Below the pieces are notes generated by a model that worked only from the letters and a program-made list of their open reading frames with translations, made no database searches and was not told where the DNA came from. Both the position numbers and the translations under genes were made by a program. This document shows, piece by piece, positions 37,601 to 48,832 of a DNA stretch of 64,000 nucleotides (its first letter is position 1; each line of letters opens with the position of its first letter). Origin of the DNA: Austropuccinia psidii (Eukaryota; Basidiomycota; Pucciniomycetes; Pucciniales; Sphaerophragmiaceae). The DNA is taken from the NCBI GenBank assembly GCA_023105745.1, contig JALGQZ010000009.1, positions 10,960,564 through 11,024,563 of the forward strand. Reading direction: 5' to 3'.

Positions 37601-39214
37601 TCAGTCTTTATCTAATAAAGAAGTCAAGATATGGCAATTCTTGTCTTGTTTATAAGATTCTCTGACCTCCTCAAAGAATTCAGTCCCAATATCAGTTATG
37701 TTAATTCCTTCAATTGGAATCTGTGGTTCAGCTTCCAAAGGTACATAAGCTGGGTTATCAGGAGTGTTGGCTAAAGCCCATCTACTAAGTCCATCAGCAT
37801 TCTTGTGAATGTTTCCTGCTTTATGAACTATAGTCATGTTTCCTCTATATTCTTGAATAGCTATTTGCCATCTCAACATATGTCTGTTGGGAGTTTTCAT
37901 GTTAAGAAGTGATTTTACTGCATTACAGTCAGTTATCACTTCAAAAACACTTCCATCAAGGTAATAGTGTAATTTCTCAAGTGCCCATACTAAAAATAAG
38001 CACTCCATTTGGCTTGCACCATATCTGGCTTCTGTTGGTTTGATTTGCCTTGAGATATAACAAACTGGTCCTTCTGTAGGTTTGTCATCAATAATTTGGA
38101 CTTGATGTAGGGCTGCCCCAAATCCATCTCCACATGCATCAATGTACAACTTGAAAGGAATATTCCAGTAAGGCATGAGGAGTAAAGGTGCTTCTGTAAG
38201 GGCTTTCTTTATCTTCTCATAAGCTTTAATTCTCTCCTGTGTCATCTCAAATACAGTCTGTTGATCACAGATTCTATAGAGTGATTTGGCTAGAATTGCA
38301 AAGTCTTTTAAATGTTGCCTATAGTAACTAGCAAATCCAAGAAAAGACATCATTTCTTTTTTATTCTGGGGTATTGGCTTAAGTAGTACTGCTGCCACTT
38401 TATTTTTGTCAATACCCAAGCTTAAACCAGAAACAACATGTCCTAATGCTTTAATTTCTTCAAAACCAAAGTTGCATTTCTTAAGTGAAATTTTCATATT
38501 CACTTCTGCAACTTTGTGAAGTACTTTTGCAAGTCTTCCAAGGTGCAAAGACCATGAGTCAGAACATATGATAATATCATCAATATAAATGATAAGCCAT
38601 CCTTCAGATAATTCCGTGGGGAAGATGATATTCATCATTCTTTGATAATGAGATGGAGCATTTTTAATGCCAAATGGCATTCTAAGATACTCAAAAATAC
38701 CGCAGTGAGTGATAATTCTAAGTAATTTCTTAGATTTAGGCGTCAAAACATTTTGGTGAAAGCCTTTCAATGCATCCATTGATGTTATATACTTGGCTTT
38801 AGACAATTGAGTCAAGGTTTCTTGGATTCTAGGGATTGGATACCTATCTGGAACTGTGTAGGTATTCAAAGCTCTAAAATCTCCAACCATTCTTGACTTA
38901 TCATTATGCCAAGCAATGATAACAGGTGTTGTCACTTCAACCTCCTCATTATGGCCTACTTTCCTTAGTACACCAAGTTGAATTAACTCTTGGATATGTT
39001 TCTCCAAGGCTTCTCTAGCTCTGGGACTGGCTGGATAAGCTGGTCTTCTAAGTACTGGGGGATATGGTCTGTCAATATTAAGAGTAATATCAACTTCATG
39101 TCCTCTTATAGCACCTAATGGTTCATTATCGGAGGCAAATGCAGTATTGTATGTGTATAACACGTCAATAAGTTCATCCTTCATTTTTGGTGACAATGAT
39201 GGATTAATTTGTGC
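37601..39214 (-). pseudogene. pol: Reverse transcriptase and RNase H part of the A1 polyprotein
   Basis: Copies element RNA to DNA and degrades the RNA. The segment is open between in-frame stops TAA (39215-39217) and TGA (37601-37603). RT motifs: a conserved MVGDFRALN block, the [18 protein letters not shown] block, and the active site YIDD at about 38578-38589, followed by [14 protein letters not shown]. RNase H motifs: [35 protein letters not shown] and a terminal [15 protein letters not shown]. Sequence type is Ty3/Gypsy. No missing catalytic residue was seen inside the segment. Confidence 0.93.
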
Positions 39215-39820
39215 TTAAACAAGTTGTGTGGACACAAATTCTTCCTTATCAGTATCTCTCTCAGAAGATACTACTGATATTTGCTTTGGCATATTGGAGA
39301 AAGCAAATTTTCTTCTCCTGTTCTCTCCAATTGTGAAATATCTGTCTTTATGGTTATTGATATCAATACCATAGATACTTAAGTAATCATTTCCAAGAAT
39401 GATATGTTGAGATGTGCAGTTGTTCATTACTACAACCTCAGTTTTCATTCTTATACTTCCTGTTGGATGGGGAAATACAAGAATAGTGTCTAATATACCC
39501 AAAGGGTACATATTGGTACTGGCACTACTAAATTGTACACCTTCTATTGGTAATATATGGTTTTTCCATTCAGGAAGTATAGCTTGGAGATAATCTTTGC
39601 CTACACAAGTGCAAAATGCTCCTGTATCCAAATTAACTTTGGCTTCAACATTATTCATCAGAATTGATGTGATACAAGATGCTCCAGCAGTATAACCTTT
39701 TCCTTTAGCAGGTTTGGTTTTACACATTCTGGCATCCTGAACATTAATAAGGTTGTAGCAATCTTCACTATACTGTGGCAAGTAGGTATGGACTTCAGTG
39801 ACTTCAAAGAAAGCTGTAAT
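39215..39820 (-). pseudogene. pol: Aspartic protease part of the A1 polyprotein
   Basis: Retropepsin that would cut the polyprotein. LDTGA (catalytic Asp near 39,628) is followed by ILGNDYL about 85 residues on, as expected for the second hydrophobic-Gly motif. It is linked to gag only by a frameshift: one surplus base near 39,821 shifts the frame. It ends at the in-frame TAA at 39215-39217, in the same frame as RT. Confidence 0.85.
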
Positions 39821-42040
39821 GGTTTTTAATGGGATAGTCCTCCACTGGTGTATCTTCAGAGATTGCAGAATCTTGATCAGATTCTTCCTTCTCTTCAGTA
39901 CACTGAACTTCTTCAATGACCTGAGCTTCATTGATTTTTGTCCTTTTTGTGCAAGTGTTGGCTAAATGTGAAGTTCTTCCAAATTTATGACACTTTAAGA
40001 CAGGTTTTGCTGGTCTCTTATCCTCTCTGGGAATCTTAGAGGTCATCTTGGATTCTGCTGGGATTTTAGACCAAGTTTTACCAATTCTTGTTCTGGCAAT
40101 GATATCTTCCATAGCATTAATGTAGTCTTCTGTTGAACAGGGTTCTACACATCTTCTTTTGATAGCATGTTCTAATTCCCCTCCACACTTTCTTGATATT
40201 TTCATATTAATCATAGTGTCAGACATATCTGGTTGTAAAGCAGATAATCTGTCTTTTTGTTTGAAGAACCAAGTAAGTGGTTTATCTTTCTCTGAGTTAA
40301 AAATGGCACTTTCAAAGGCATTTTCTATTTTAAACCTCCAAGAATTATTGGCCCATTTGGTAATCATTTCAGATTTGCACCAAGACCAATCATGTTTACC
40401 ATGATCAATCCTCATTTTTTAATACCATTTCTTTGCAGTTCTGGTAAACAGACAGTGTAATTTTCCCACTATGATTTCATGAGGTATATTAAAGTCTTCT
40501 TGCAACATATCAATAGTCCTGATGAATTCAATATGGTTGTATTCTCCTTCTCCAGAGAATGTTGGCCATTCTTCTATTTTGGGAATATCTCTTGCAGAGT
40601 AGGCATTTTCTGCCAAGAATGGGGTGAGACTTTCTTTAACAGGTAGTTTTTCTTCAGTTAAAGGTGTAGAATGTCTTGGCATATGTGGTTCATGATTCTT
40701 ATGAATTTGTTCCACACTTGCAATTATTTCATTCTTCAACTTCTACCTTTCACTATCACTTTTTGCTAAGTGTATAGCAAATTGGTTGGTATTCTCAACT
40801 ATTTTTAAGACTTGGTCTTGTAAAATTGTAAGTTGATTATTCACCTTAAAAATGAAAAGTTCTTCCATCTCATCATACTGAACTTGGCACATGTTTTCAA
40901 TTCTTTTGCAAGAGTTGGTAATTGAGTCAAGTCTGGCATTTGTCACTTGGTGCAATTCAATGTATTTCTTGTCATTTTTCTTTAATTAAACTATATCTGA
41001 TGCAATTTTAGTTAACTTTACGTCAAGTTTACCAATTTCTACATTAATACTAGTCTGTACACCAATTATTTGCGTGGAAAGTTTCTGTTCATCCTTTCGT
41101 GCTCCTTGGCTGTGAATTCCATCAGAGTCCTGGCCATATTGAAGACACTGTCCACGGCTGAAGGCTCTAATTTGGGGATCCTGTACCCTTGTGGGTAAGG
41201 TCTGTGCAAATTGGCTTTGCCTTGATGGCTCTTGGGACCTTTCTGCTTCATCTGAGGTCCCTTGGGCTTGTCCTTGGACACTTCTGGAGCTGGTTTGGAG
41301 CTGGTAGACGCCACTGGTGCCTCTGTCTCCAAAGCTGGAGTCATTTCCAACTCTTTCTTCTGGTCTATGGATAAAAGACTTTGGTTCTTCAACCAATTCT
41401 TTATCTTTTTGACCTTGTCTTTGCAAGACAGGGGGCTCCATCCTCCGAAGAGTTCTATGGTCTTCTCCTGACCCAGAAAGCTCTTGATGTGTAAGTAGGA
41501 GTTCATGGCCCCCTGCCAAAGGCTTGGGCATATTTCGCACTCCTCTTCCTTGGCTGCTCTGACCCAATTTTTGTACTGGCATTGATATATTTCTATTGCT
41601 GCCACTTGAAAATGGTTCAGCCCTGTAAATAATATCATGAATTAGTTCAGGCTCAGAATTCACGTAAAAATCTGTTGGTACAGACCTTGGGGAATGGGGG
41701 GCAACTCTGGCATCCTCCAGATGTGTCTTTCTTGTGGAAGATTTGGCACTTCTGGATTTGGCCTTGCCTCTTCCTTGTCCACATCCATCTGGTTGGACTG
41801 AATAGTTGCTTCCATTTCTGGTATGCACCATTTCTACGTCAATTTAAGGATAAAGAGTAAATTTAAAGATAAAAACACACCTTTTGGTGGTAATTTATTC
41901 TTTTCTGAGTTGAATAAGGTGCCTCTTTTAGCAATTTGCACCTCAATACTTTCTTCAGATTCTGCTTCTGAAGATTCAGGACTATTGATGTATCTTTTAC
42001 TGAATCTGTTGCCAGCTGCACAGTATTTGATTAAAGACAC
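39821..42040 (-). pseudogene. gag: Gag part of the A1 polyprotein, with intron
   Basis: Capsid/nucleocapsid region. A short first segment (42040-41881) would join at a GT-AG intron (41834-41880) in phase to the main frame beginning at ATG 41831. The main frame carries stops at 40986-40988 (TAA), 40743-40745 (TAG) and 40419-40421 (TAA). The N-terminal third is Ser/Arg/Gln-rich, then comes a coiled-coil-like stretch (about 41,000-40,700), then the capsid-like block (EWPTFSGEGEYNHIEFIRT, KKWY, WSWCKSEMITKW). The zinc knuckle at 39951-39992 reads C-x2-F-x4-H-x4-C, so its second Cys is Phe. An acidic linker precedes the protease. Confidence 0.85.
41834..41880 (-). other. Putative 47-nt intron near the gag start of A1
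   Basis: Donor AAAG|GTGTGT (G at 41880) and acceptor GACGTAG (G at 41834), with TTGAC close to the acceptor. Splicing is phase 1 (G + AA), and the A of the downstream ATG codon immediately follows. Without splicing the upstream frame ends at a stop inside the intron. Confidence 0.55.
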
Positions 42041-42413
42041 TTGAAGAGAAAATATGATAAAAGAAATTATTTTTATGATTTAAGATATTTTAAAAGATTT
42101 TTTTATAAGTTTTATTATTTTTTGATATTAAAAAAAAATATTCTTTTCAAAGAAAAAGGTATTAAAATTTAAGAATTTGAATAAAAAATTAAGTCAGAGT
42201 AACTCAAAGAATAATTTTATAAGTTTTTTGGATGTGTAAAAGCCACGTGTAAAAACAGTACAAAATTAAACCAAATTCCTCAATGAAATAAGATTTTAAG
42301 ACAATTTCAAAAATAAAAATAATTTTTTCTTTAAATTGAAGGAAAAAAAATATTAAATTAATATATTTTAGAACTTAAAAATATATTAATTAAGGGTACG
42401 AGGTTCAAAAAAA
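42041..42413 (-). other. Untranslated leader of element A1
   Basis: AT-rich leader between PBS and gag. An acceptor-like TTTTCTCTTCAAG ends exactly before the TG of the first gag segment (TGTCTTTAATC), as in family B. However, no consensus donor ending in A was found downstream of the PBS. Confidence 0.4.
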
Positions 42414-42429
42414 CACAGCCAGGCCCCCA
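42414..42429 (-). other. Primer-binding site of element A1
   Basis: Minus-strand TGGGGGCCTGGCTGTG, two nucleotides after the 5' LTR. Identical to the PBS of family B (1729-1744). Confidence 0.85.
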
Positions 42430-42431
42430 AA

Positions 42432-44355
42432 TGTAAGATGTGACTATGAAACTGATGATAATATTACTATTAATCAACAGTACTATGTCTGTTCTTATGA
42501 AATATAATAATAAAATATTATTATAGCCACAATTAAATAATTAAAGAATTATTTCTTTCACGTGTTAAGCACTACTAGTGATTTTAACAGTGAGCAAGTA
42601 ATTGTCTACAAGAATCAATTACAAGAAGAATTTAATAATAAAAACTTCTTCTATTAAAATAATAAAATTATTTTAATATATAATTATCTTTTGCAAGAAT
42701 AATTATAATGATAATTCTTTAAGAAAACTAATTTTAGAGAAAAACTTTAAGAATTAAAGATAAGTCACTCACTAATATTCCAAAGAGCTTATTGAAAGAT
42801 AAGATAGAGAGATTTGACATAGAGTTGTGGATTTAGAGGATCAAAATGAATTTATAAATGTATTACAACAATATGTAGTTGATTTCTATGATTTAACGTC
42901 TTTCTGATTGATTCTGAAAGAATAAAACACTTGAGAAAAGTTTTAACTAATACTTACTTGTTGGTAATACTGATATAAATGATTAATAAGATGATGATGA
43001 TACAGAAAAACAGCAAGAGAAGGCCTCTTTTAAGTCAACAACAGCTAACAGAGGCGTGCCATGGAGAAAACTGAAAAACCAGTGAGTGAGAAAGCATTAA
43101 ACCCTTTTGGATTAGTACTTACATCATCTGTTGTCATGTAAAATTGTCATAATTGCTTAATTGATGGTTTTACGTGACTACCAACCCCAATATGGTTAAG
43201 AATAAAAGGAGTAACATTTGTAAATATTCTTTTATTCCAAAGTAATCATTGATTTCCCAAAGTTATCAATGTTATTGACAATTTCATCACAGGTTGTATT
43301 TACTGTGAATTTTTGAAGATTAAGTGTTTCACGTAGAATAACCAAAAATGGACTGTAAGTAAAACTTTTAATTTTACTAGTAAAACTTTAATTCTTTTTG
43401 GTTGTACCATAGATAATACAGTTCTCAATTGGTCCTGAAAGCTTCAGAAAGATTCATTAAGAATTGTATTTTTAATGAATTTTTGAAGTGTTTACCTCAT
43501 TTCTACGTAGAGTTGCAAATATCAGTGTTTGACTGGTTGCTATGAGGTAAATCAATGGATACAAGTCCAAAAAGGGTTTTAATTACTCTTTTGGGTTTAT
43601 CCATGGAAAGTCATTAAGAATTGACGTGGTTACAGGAGCCTAAGTAACTTTTTACCTCCTTGGCATGTCAAAATAGCAGGTTATTTGCTATTTTCTTAAG
43701 ATTTACAGTAGTTGTGACATGGTAATCAAGTTCCCAAAAGGTTTTGGTTTACCAATTAGTCTAAGATCAGCCATGTATCCAAGCTCTAGAGCTGTCCATG
43801 CCTCTGAGGCCTCAGAAGTTGGGTACCCTGGCTCTCTTTGATGTCTTTTGTCCCCCTTACTTATTTTTCACGTCAAAATAGAAATTTAAGCTTCAAGTGA
43901 GATATCCACTATGGGTGTACCAAACGTGCATGTAAGAATACCATAATATTAAGTGCTCAAAACATGTATAACACTATTCTTAGTGTATATGTAACATGGG
44001 ATTTCTCACTTTCCCATTATTTTGGCGTAAAATCAAGAAAAACAAAAGTTTTCACGGATCTTTTATGTGGTATTGATGATTTTGTGTTGAAGTATTTTCC
44101 ATATTACCACCTCAAAGAGTTAATTTGAGCTTATTCACTCTATGGGGCTACCCTAGGTGAATTTTTGTGTATAATTCAAATCTGGCCTTAAATCCATGGA
44201 TTTACTTACTCAATAAAAAGTTATTCATCTTTTCTGAAATCAAAAATGATGAATTTTTAATATTTGCATGATTTATGAGTTATGTATAATTCAAAATTTC
44301 TTTTTAAGATAATTGTGGCCTATTTGGGTATGTAAAATATACCTCAAGGCTCACA
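42432..44355 (-). repeat. 5' LTR of element A1
   Basis: 1924 bp, colinear with the 3' LTR. TATA-like box at 43022-43035 (minus). Terminal TG...CA is intact and it is followed by the ctccc duplication at 44356-44360. Confidence 0.95.
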
Positions 44356-45595
44356 CTCCCAGGGATGAAAGAGTGGACATTACATGTGAATGGTTGAAGG
44401 ATTGAAAACCAAGCTGTATTTACTGTTATTGGAAAAACTGCTTAAACATAATGGGAAAATGAAGTGGGTGCTTTGAAAACCACAGTATTTAAAGTTAACT
44501 GGACCAAATGGGTCAATTCCATACAGATTGTATGGATGAATTGAGTTTTCCAAAGTGTGTTGAAGAATTGACACCTTGACAACTGCTTTGAATCAAAATT
44601 TTCTTGAAGTGTCCCTTAAATATTCTTGACCAGGATTCCCTTGTGGAATGTTGCTTGAATGAAATGACCAACCACTGTATGGGACGGTTGGTTGGAGTCA
44701 CCAAATGGGCTTATTGAAGTCCTACATATTAAAGCCCATGCACATGGATTCTTTTGTGGTATTCCATACCTTTTTTTTTGGTTTCAAGCCTAAATCAGCA
44801 ATTTTATTTTACCTCAAAAAGGATTCAACCAAAAGAATAAATCAGTAAAGATTGTCAAAAATAAACATTTTACACCTAAACTTAGCCCCAATAATCAATT
44901 AATTCAACATAATAAAGAGCAAACAATTGGCTAACAGTAAAATGGGGCCCAAAATAACACTAAGTCAACTTCATATCATCAACATTCCACTTCAAAACAA
45001 GCAAGATATGAGAATAAAGCAAGGAATATTCTGAAAAAGACATATTATCTACCCCTTAGCTCCCTCAGATACCCTCAAACCCCACACAGCATAAAATAGA
45101 AAATCACTTAATAAGTATAAGGGTATTGAATTTCAACAAACCAAACAAATTCAAAATTTGAGCTTTAATCCTTACTTATATTATACACAGGAAATTGCCC
45201 TTGAATAAATACAAAAGTTTTCCAAAAACCAACCAAATTGACAAAGCTCTTTCCTGAAATACAGAAAAAATTTCCTGAAATCATCATTCAACCAGAAGAA
45301 ATAACCTGAATAAAATTGCATAATCCCCTGGATGCCACTACATAATCACCTGAATGAGAGTGCATAACCTCCTTCAACAACCCTTGAACCCCTTGCATAA
45401 ATTCAATAGTAAGATAAAAGCTAATCTAGAAGTGAAAACCAATCAAATGACTCCATAGGGAATAGTTTTGATAGCTCAGCCACCTTGCATTACCTCAACA
45501 GTCAACTAAAAGCAAAATCACCAGACATGATAAGCTAAATTTCTCACAAGAAATAACAAATCAAAGATATGCAATCTTACTAATACAGAATTAAG

Positions 45596-47489
45596 TGTGA
45601 GCCTTGAGGTATATTTTAAATACCCAATTAGGCCACAGTTACTATAAGAATAAACTCTGAACCATGCATAACCCATAGGTAATGCATATATTCAAATTTC
45701 ATCATTTTTGATTTCATATGAGATGGATAACCTTTTATTGAGTAAGTAAATCCATGGATTTAAGGCCAGAATTGGATTCTACACAAAATTCCACCTAGGG
45801 TATCTCAATAGAGTGAATAAGCTTAAATCAACTCTTTGAAGTGGTAATATGGAAAATACTTCAATACCACATAAAAGATCCATGAAAAACTTTGTTTTTC
45901 TCAATTTCATGCCAAAATAATGGGAATGTGAGAAATCCCATGTTACATATACAGTAAGAAAAGTGTTATAAATGTTTTTGGCACTTAATACTATGGTATT
46001 CCTACATACACTTTTGGTAAACCCATAGTGGATATCTCACTTAAAGCCTGAATTTATATTTTGACGTGAAAATAGCCAAGGGGGACAAAAGACATCAAAG
46101 ACAGCCAGGGTACCCAGCTGGTGAGTCCTATGAGGCATGAATAGCTCTAAAGATTGGATCCATGGCTGATAATGGCCCAATTAGTATACTAAAACTATTT
46201 TTGAACTTGGTCACCAAGTCAAAACTTCATTATATCATAAGAAAATAGCAAATAAGCTGCTTTTTTGACATGCCAAGGAGGTAAAGAGCAACTTAGACTC
46301 CTGTAACCATGCCAATTCTTAATTAATTTCCATGAATAAACCCCAAAATAGTAGTTAAAACCCTTTTTGGACTAGTTACCATTGATTTACCTCATAGCAA
46401 CCAGCCATATACTGCTATTTGCAATTCTACATAGAAATGAGGTAAAAGTTCAAAAATTCATTAAAAATACAATTCTTAATGAATCCTTCTGAAACTTTCA
46501 GGACCAATTTGGAACTGTACAATTCATAAAAAAAAATCTAATTTCTAAGTAAAATTAAAAGCCTTACTTACAGTCTATTTTTGATGATTCCACATGAAAT
46601 ACTTAATCTTTAAAAATTCACAGAAAATACAACCTGTGATGAAATTTCCAATAACATTGATAAATTTGAGAGATGAATCATTATTTTGGAATAAAAGAAG
46701 TTTTAAAGTTATTAATCCTTTGATTCTTAACCATAAATGGGTTGGTAGTCACGTAAAAGCATCAATTAAGTAATTATGATAATCTTATGTGACAACAAAT
46801 GATGCAATCAATAATCCAAAATTTTTATTGTTTTATCACTCACTGGCTTTTCAGTTTTCTCCATGGCACACCTCTGTGAGCTGTCTTAGACTTAAAAGAG
46901 GCCTCCTCTTGCTGTTTTTTCCAAATCATCACATTATTACATTATACATTTATTACCAACAAGTAAGTATTAGTTGAATCTTTTCTTAAGTGTTTTAAAT
47001 CTTTCAGAATCAATCAGAAAGACGTGAAATCATAGAAATCAACTATATATTGTTGTAATACCATTATATATCCCTTTTTGATCTTTTAAATCCACAATTA
47101 TCCGTCAAATCTCTCTACTTTTATCTTTAATAAGCTCTTTGGAGCATTAGTGAGTAATTCATTTCAATTATTAAAGTTTTTCTCTAGTAATTGTTTCTTC
47201 AACAACTAAATTTATAACTATTCTTGCAAAAGATAGCTATACATTAAAATAATTTTATCATTTTGATAAAGAAGTTTTATTATTAAATACTTCTTGTAAT
47301 TGATTCTAGTAGACAATTACGGCTTACTGTTATAATCACTAGTAGTGTATAACAAGTAAAAGAAATAATTAATTTTTTTAATTATTTAATTGTGGCTATA
47401 ATAATTTTTATTATTATATTTCATAATAACAGTCACAGTACTGTTGATTAATAGTAATATTATCAACAGTTTCATAGACACATCTTACA
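45596..47489 (+). repeat. Solo LTR of family A, copy A2
   Basis: 1894 bp in the opposite orientation to A1, TGTGAGCC to CTTACA, with a perfect 5-bp duplication ttaag at 45591-45595 and 47490-47494. It is clearly more diverged from the A1 LTRs than these are from each other, so it is an older insertion. Confidence 0.93.
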
Positions 47490-47610
47490 TTAAGCCTCAA
47501 TCAAATGACCTATTTTGGAAAATAACACAGTCTGGAATTCTTGAAGGGGTAAAATCAAGTTTTACAGTTCAAAAAAAGGTCCCCATGGAGAACCAGCGGT
47601 ACCTCAACAA

Positions 47611-47619
47611 CATAAATAG
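47611..47619 (+). promoter_or_regulatory. TATA box of LTR E2
   Basis: CATAAATAG followed by GTGTCTCTCTC, the same TATA plus CT-rich arrangement as in E1. A2 is inserted about 120 bp upstream. Confidence 0.5.
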
Positions 47620-47665
47620 AGTGTCTCTCTCACGCCATTTATTGTTTCCCTTCCCCATGGTAGTT

Positions 47666-47945
47666 AATACTATTAAATGACTATTTAAAAATAAATATAT
47701 CAGATAGAGCCATACCTGAAACTATTGTGTATCCAACAGATTATTATATCAGTTTATTATCAGTAGCTAAGCTCAGAAGAAGAAACAAGAAAACTGATGG
47801 GAGTGAATACTATTAAAAGGTAATTTACAGATAAATATATCAGATAGAATTATCCCTGAAACTAGCATGTAGAATAGTAATGATGGTATTCTTCCCAAAA
47901 CTCAAAGGCATTTTAGGAATTATTATATTATTTTATGCTCAGTAG
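47666..47945 (+). repeat. Two tandem copies of a ~140-bp unit in LTR E2
   Basis: AATACTATTAAA starts at 47666 and 47806. Each is followed by ATAAATATATCAGATAGA, then CCTGAAACTA, then CAGTAGCTAA near the unit end. The unit's CAGTAGCTAAGCTCAGAAG is the reverse complement of a motif in the LTR F minisatellite. Confidence 0.65.
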
Positions 47946-48561
47946 CTAAAAAGAAGAAGAAGAAAATTATCATTACTTATTATTATCCTTACTCCTATTA
48001 TTAGCCTAGACTAGTGGTAGTCATCAATAATATTCTATTAAAGTGATAACACCTTATATTCTAGTCAATATCAACTATTGATATTGAATAAACATCAAGA
48101 AATATCTTATTTATTACTATTATTACTGAAAAAGCTACCCAATATTGAAAATAAAGAAACACTTAAAAGATATTCTTTCCACTCAATTAAATTTAATTAA
48201 CCAAGTTTATTTATTAAAATTACATATTAAAGATATTTAGAAAAACAAAATAGTCTTATTATAATATCACAAACAACTCAAATTTATACATTAGCACAAT
48301 TTTAATTTATCTATATACAGTATGAATTTTGATTAGGTCTGATAAGAGACTGCTAAATTATTCTTCTCTAGTTTTAAAGCCAAAATCTTAATTTTTGATT
48401 GGTATGCTCAGTAGGAAGATTGTTTTTGTATATTCAGAGGGGAAGCTAAAACACCATTAGAACCCTTGGTTACAGGAACATTTGGAAGTTAAAATCTGAT
48501 TACCTGAAATTTACCCCTAAAGGACTTCCTTATCCCATCCCAAACTCAAAAGAGTGTCACA

Positions 48562-48580
48562 TCTGGTGACCCAAATTTGG
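48562..48580 (+). other. Primer-binding site of element E2
   Basis: TC then TGGTGACCCAAATTTGG directly after the LTR end GTGTCACA; its complement ends in CCA. It differs from the A/B primer site, so a different tRNA is implied. Confidence 0.6.
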
Positions 48581-48832
48581 CTTACAACTTACAATTATCA
48601 ATAATAAGTCATCCTAAACACTCAATAAATCAAGAAGTTTCGAAGTCAAGCCTCAAGAAATTAAAGAAGTCGTTTAGCAATAATCATAAAGCCTGGAATG
48701 AAACACTGAAGTCTGAAAACCTTCCAAACAAAATATGAATACTCTAAATCATCACCTAACTCAAATAATAGTAACTAAAACTTATGAAAAGGGATAAAAT
48801 CAAAAGAAGGAGAATAATCAAGGAATACCCAG

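Larger units (their letters stand above)
34093..44355 (-). mobile_element. Complete family-A Ty3/Gypsy chromovirus (element A1), 10,263 bp
   Basis: Full structure on the minus strand: 5' LTR (42432-44355), PBS (42414-42429), gag-protease-RT-RNase H-integrase-chromodomain (42040-36134), polypurine tract (35988-35999), 3' LTR (34093-35987), and ctccc duplications outside. The RT-before-integrase order and the chromodomain place it in the chromovirus branch of Metaviridae. Five in-frame stops and one frameshift make it non-autonomous as it stands. It is inserted in LTR E2. Confidence 0.95.
44361..48561 (+). repeat. LTR of family E, copy E2, split by A1 and A2
   Basis: 5' LTR of the E element whose PBS follows at 48564. 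Recognised pieces are 44361-45595 and 47490-48561; a left piece before 34088 is expected because A1 duplicated ctccc here. The LTR ends GAGTGTCACA. Block 44750-45300 matches E4 (60,980-61,440) and the anchor at 44751 matches E1 (7990). The TATA box is at 47611-47619. Confidence 0.7.

Noticed and set aside
40159..41471. Plus-strand ORFs of 60-81 codons opposite gag of A1
   Set aside because: Shadows of the gag reading frame; no independent signals.
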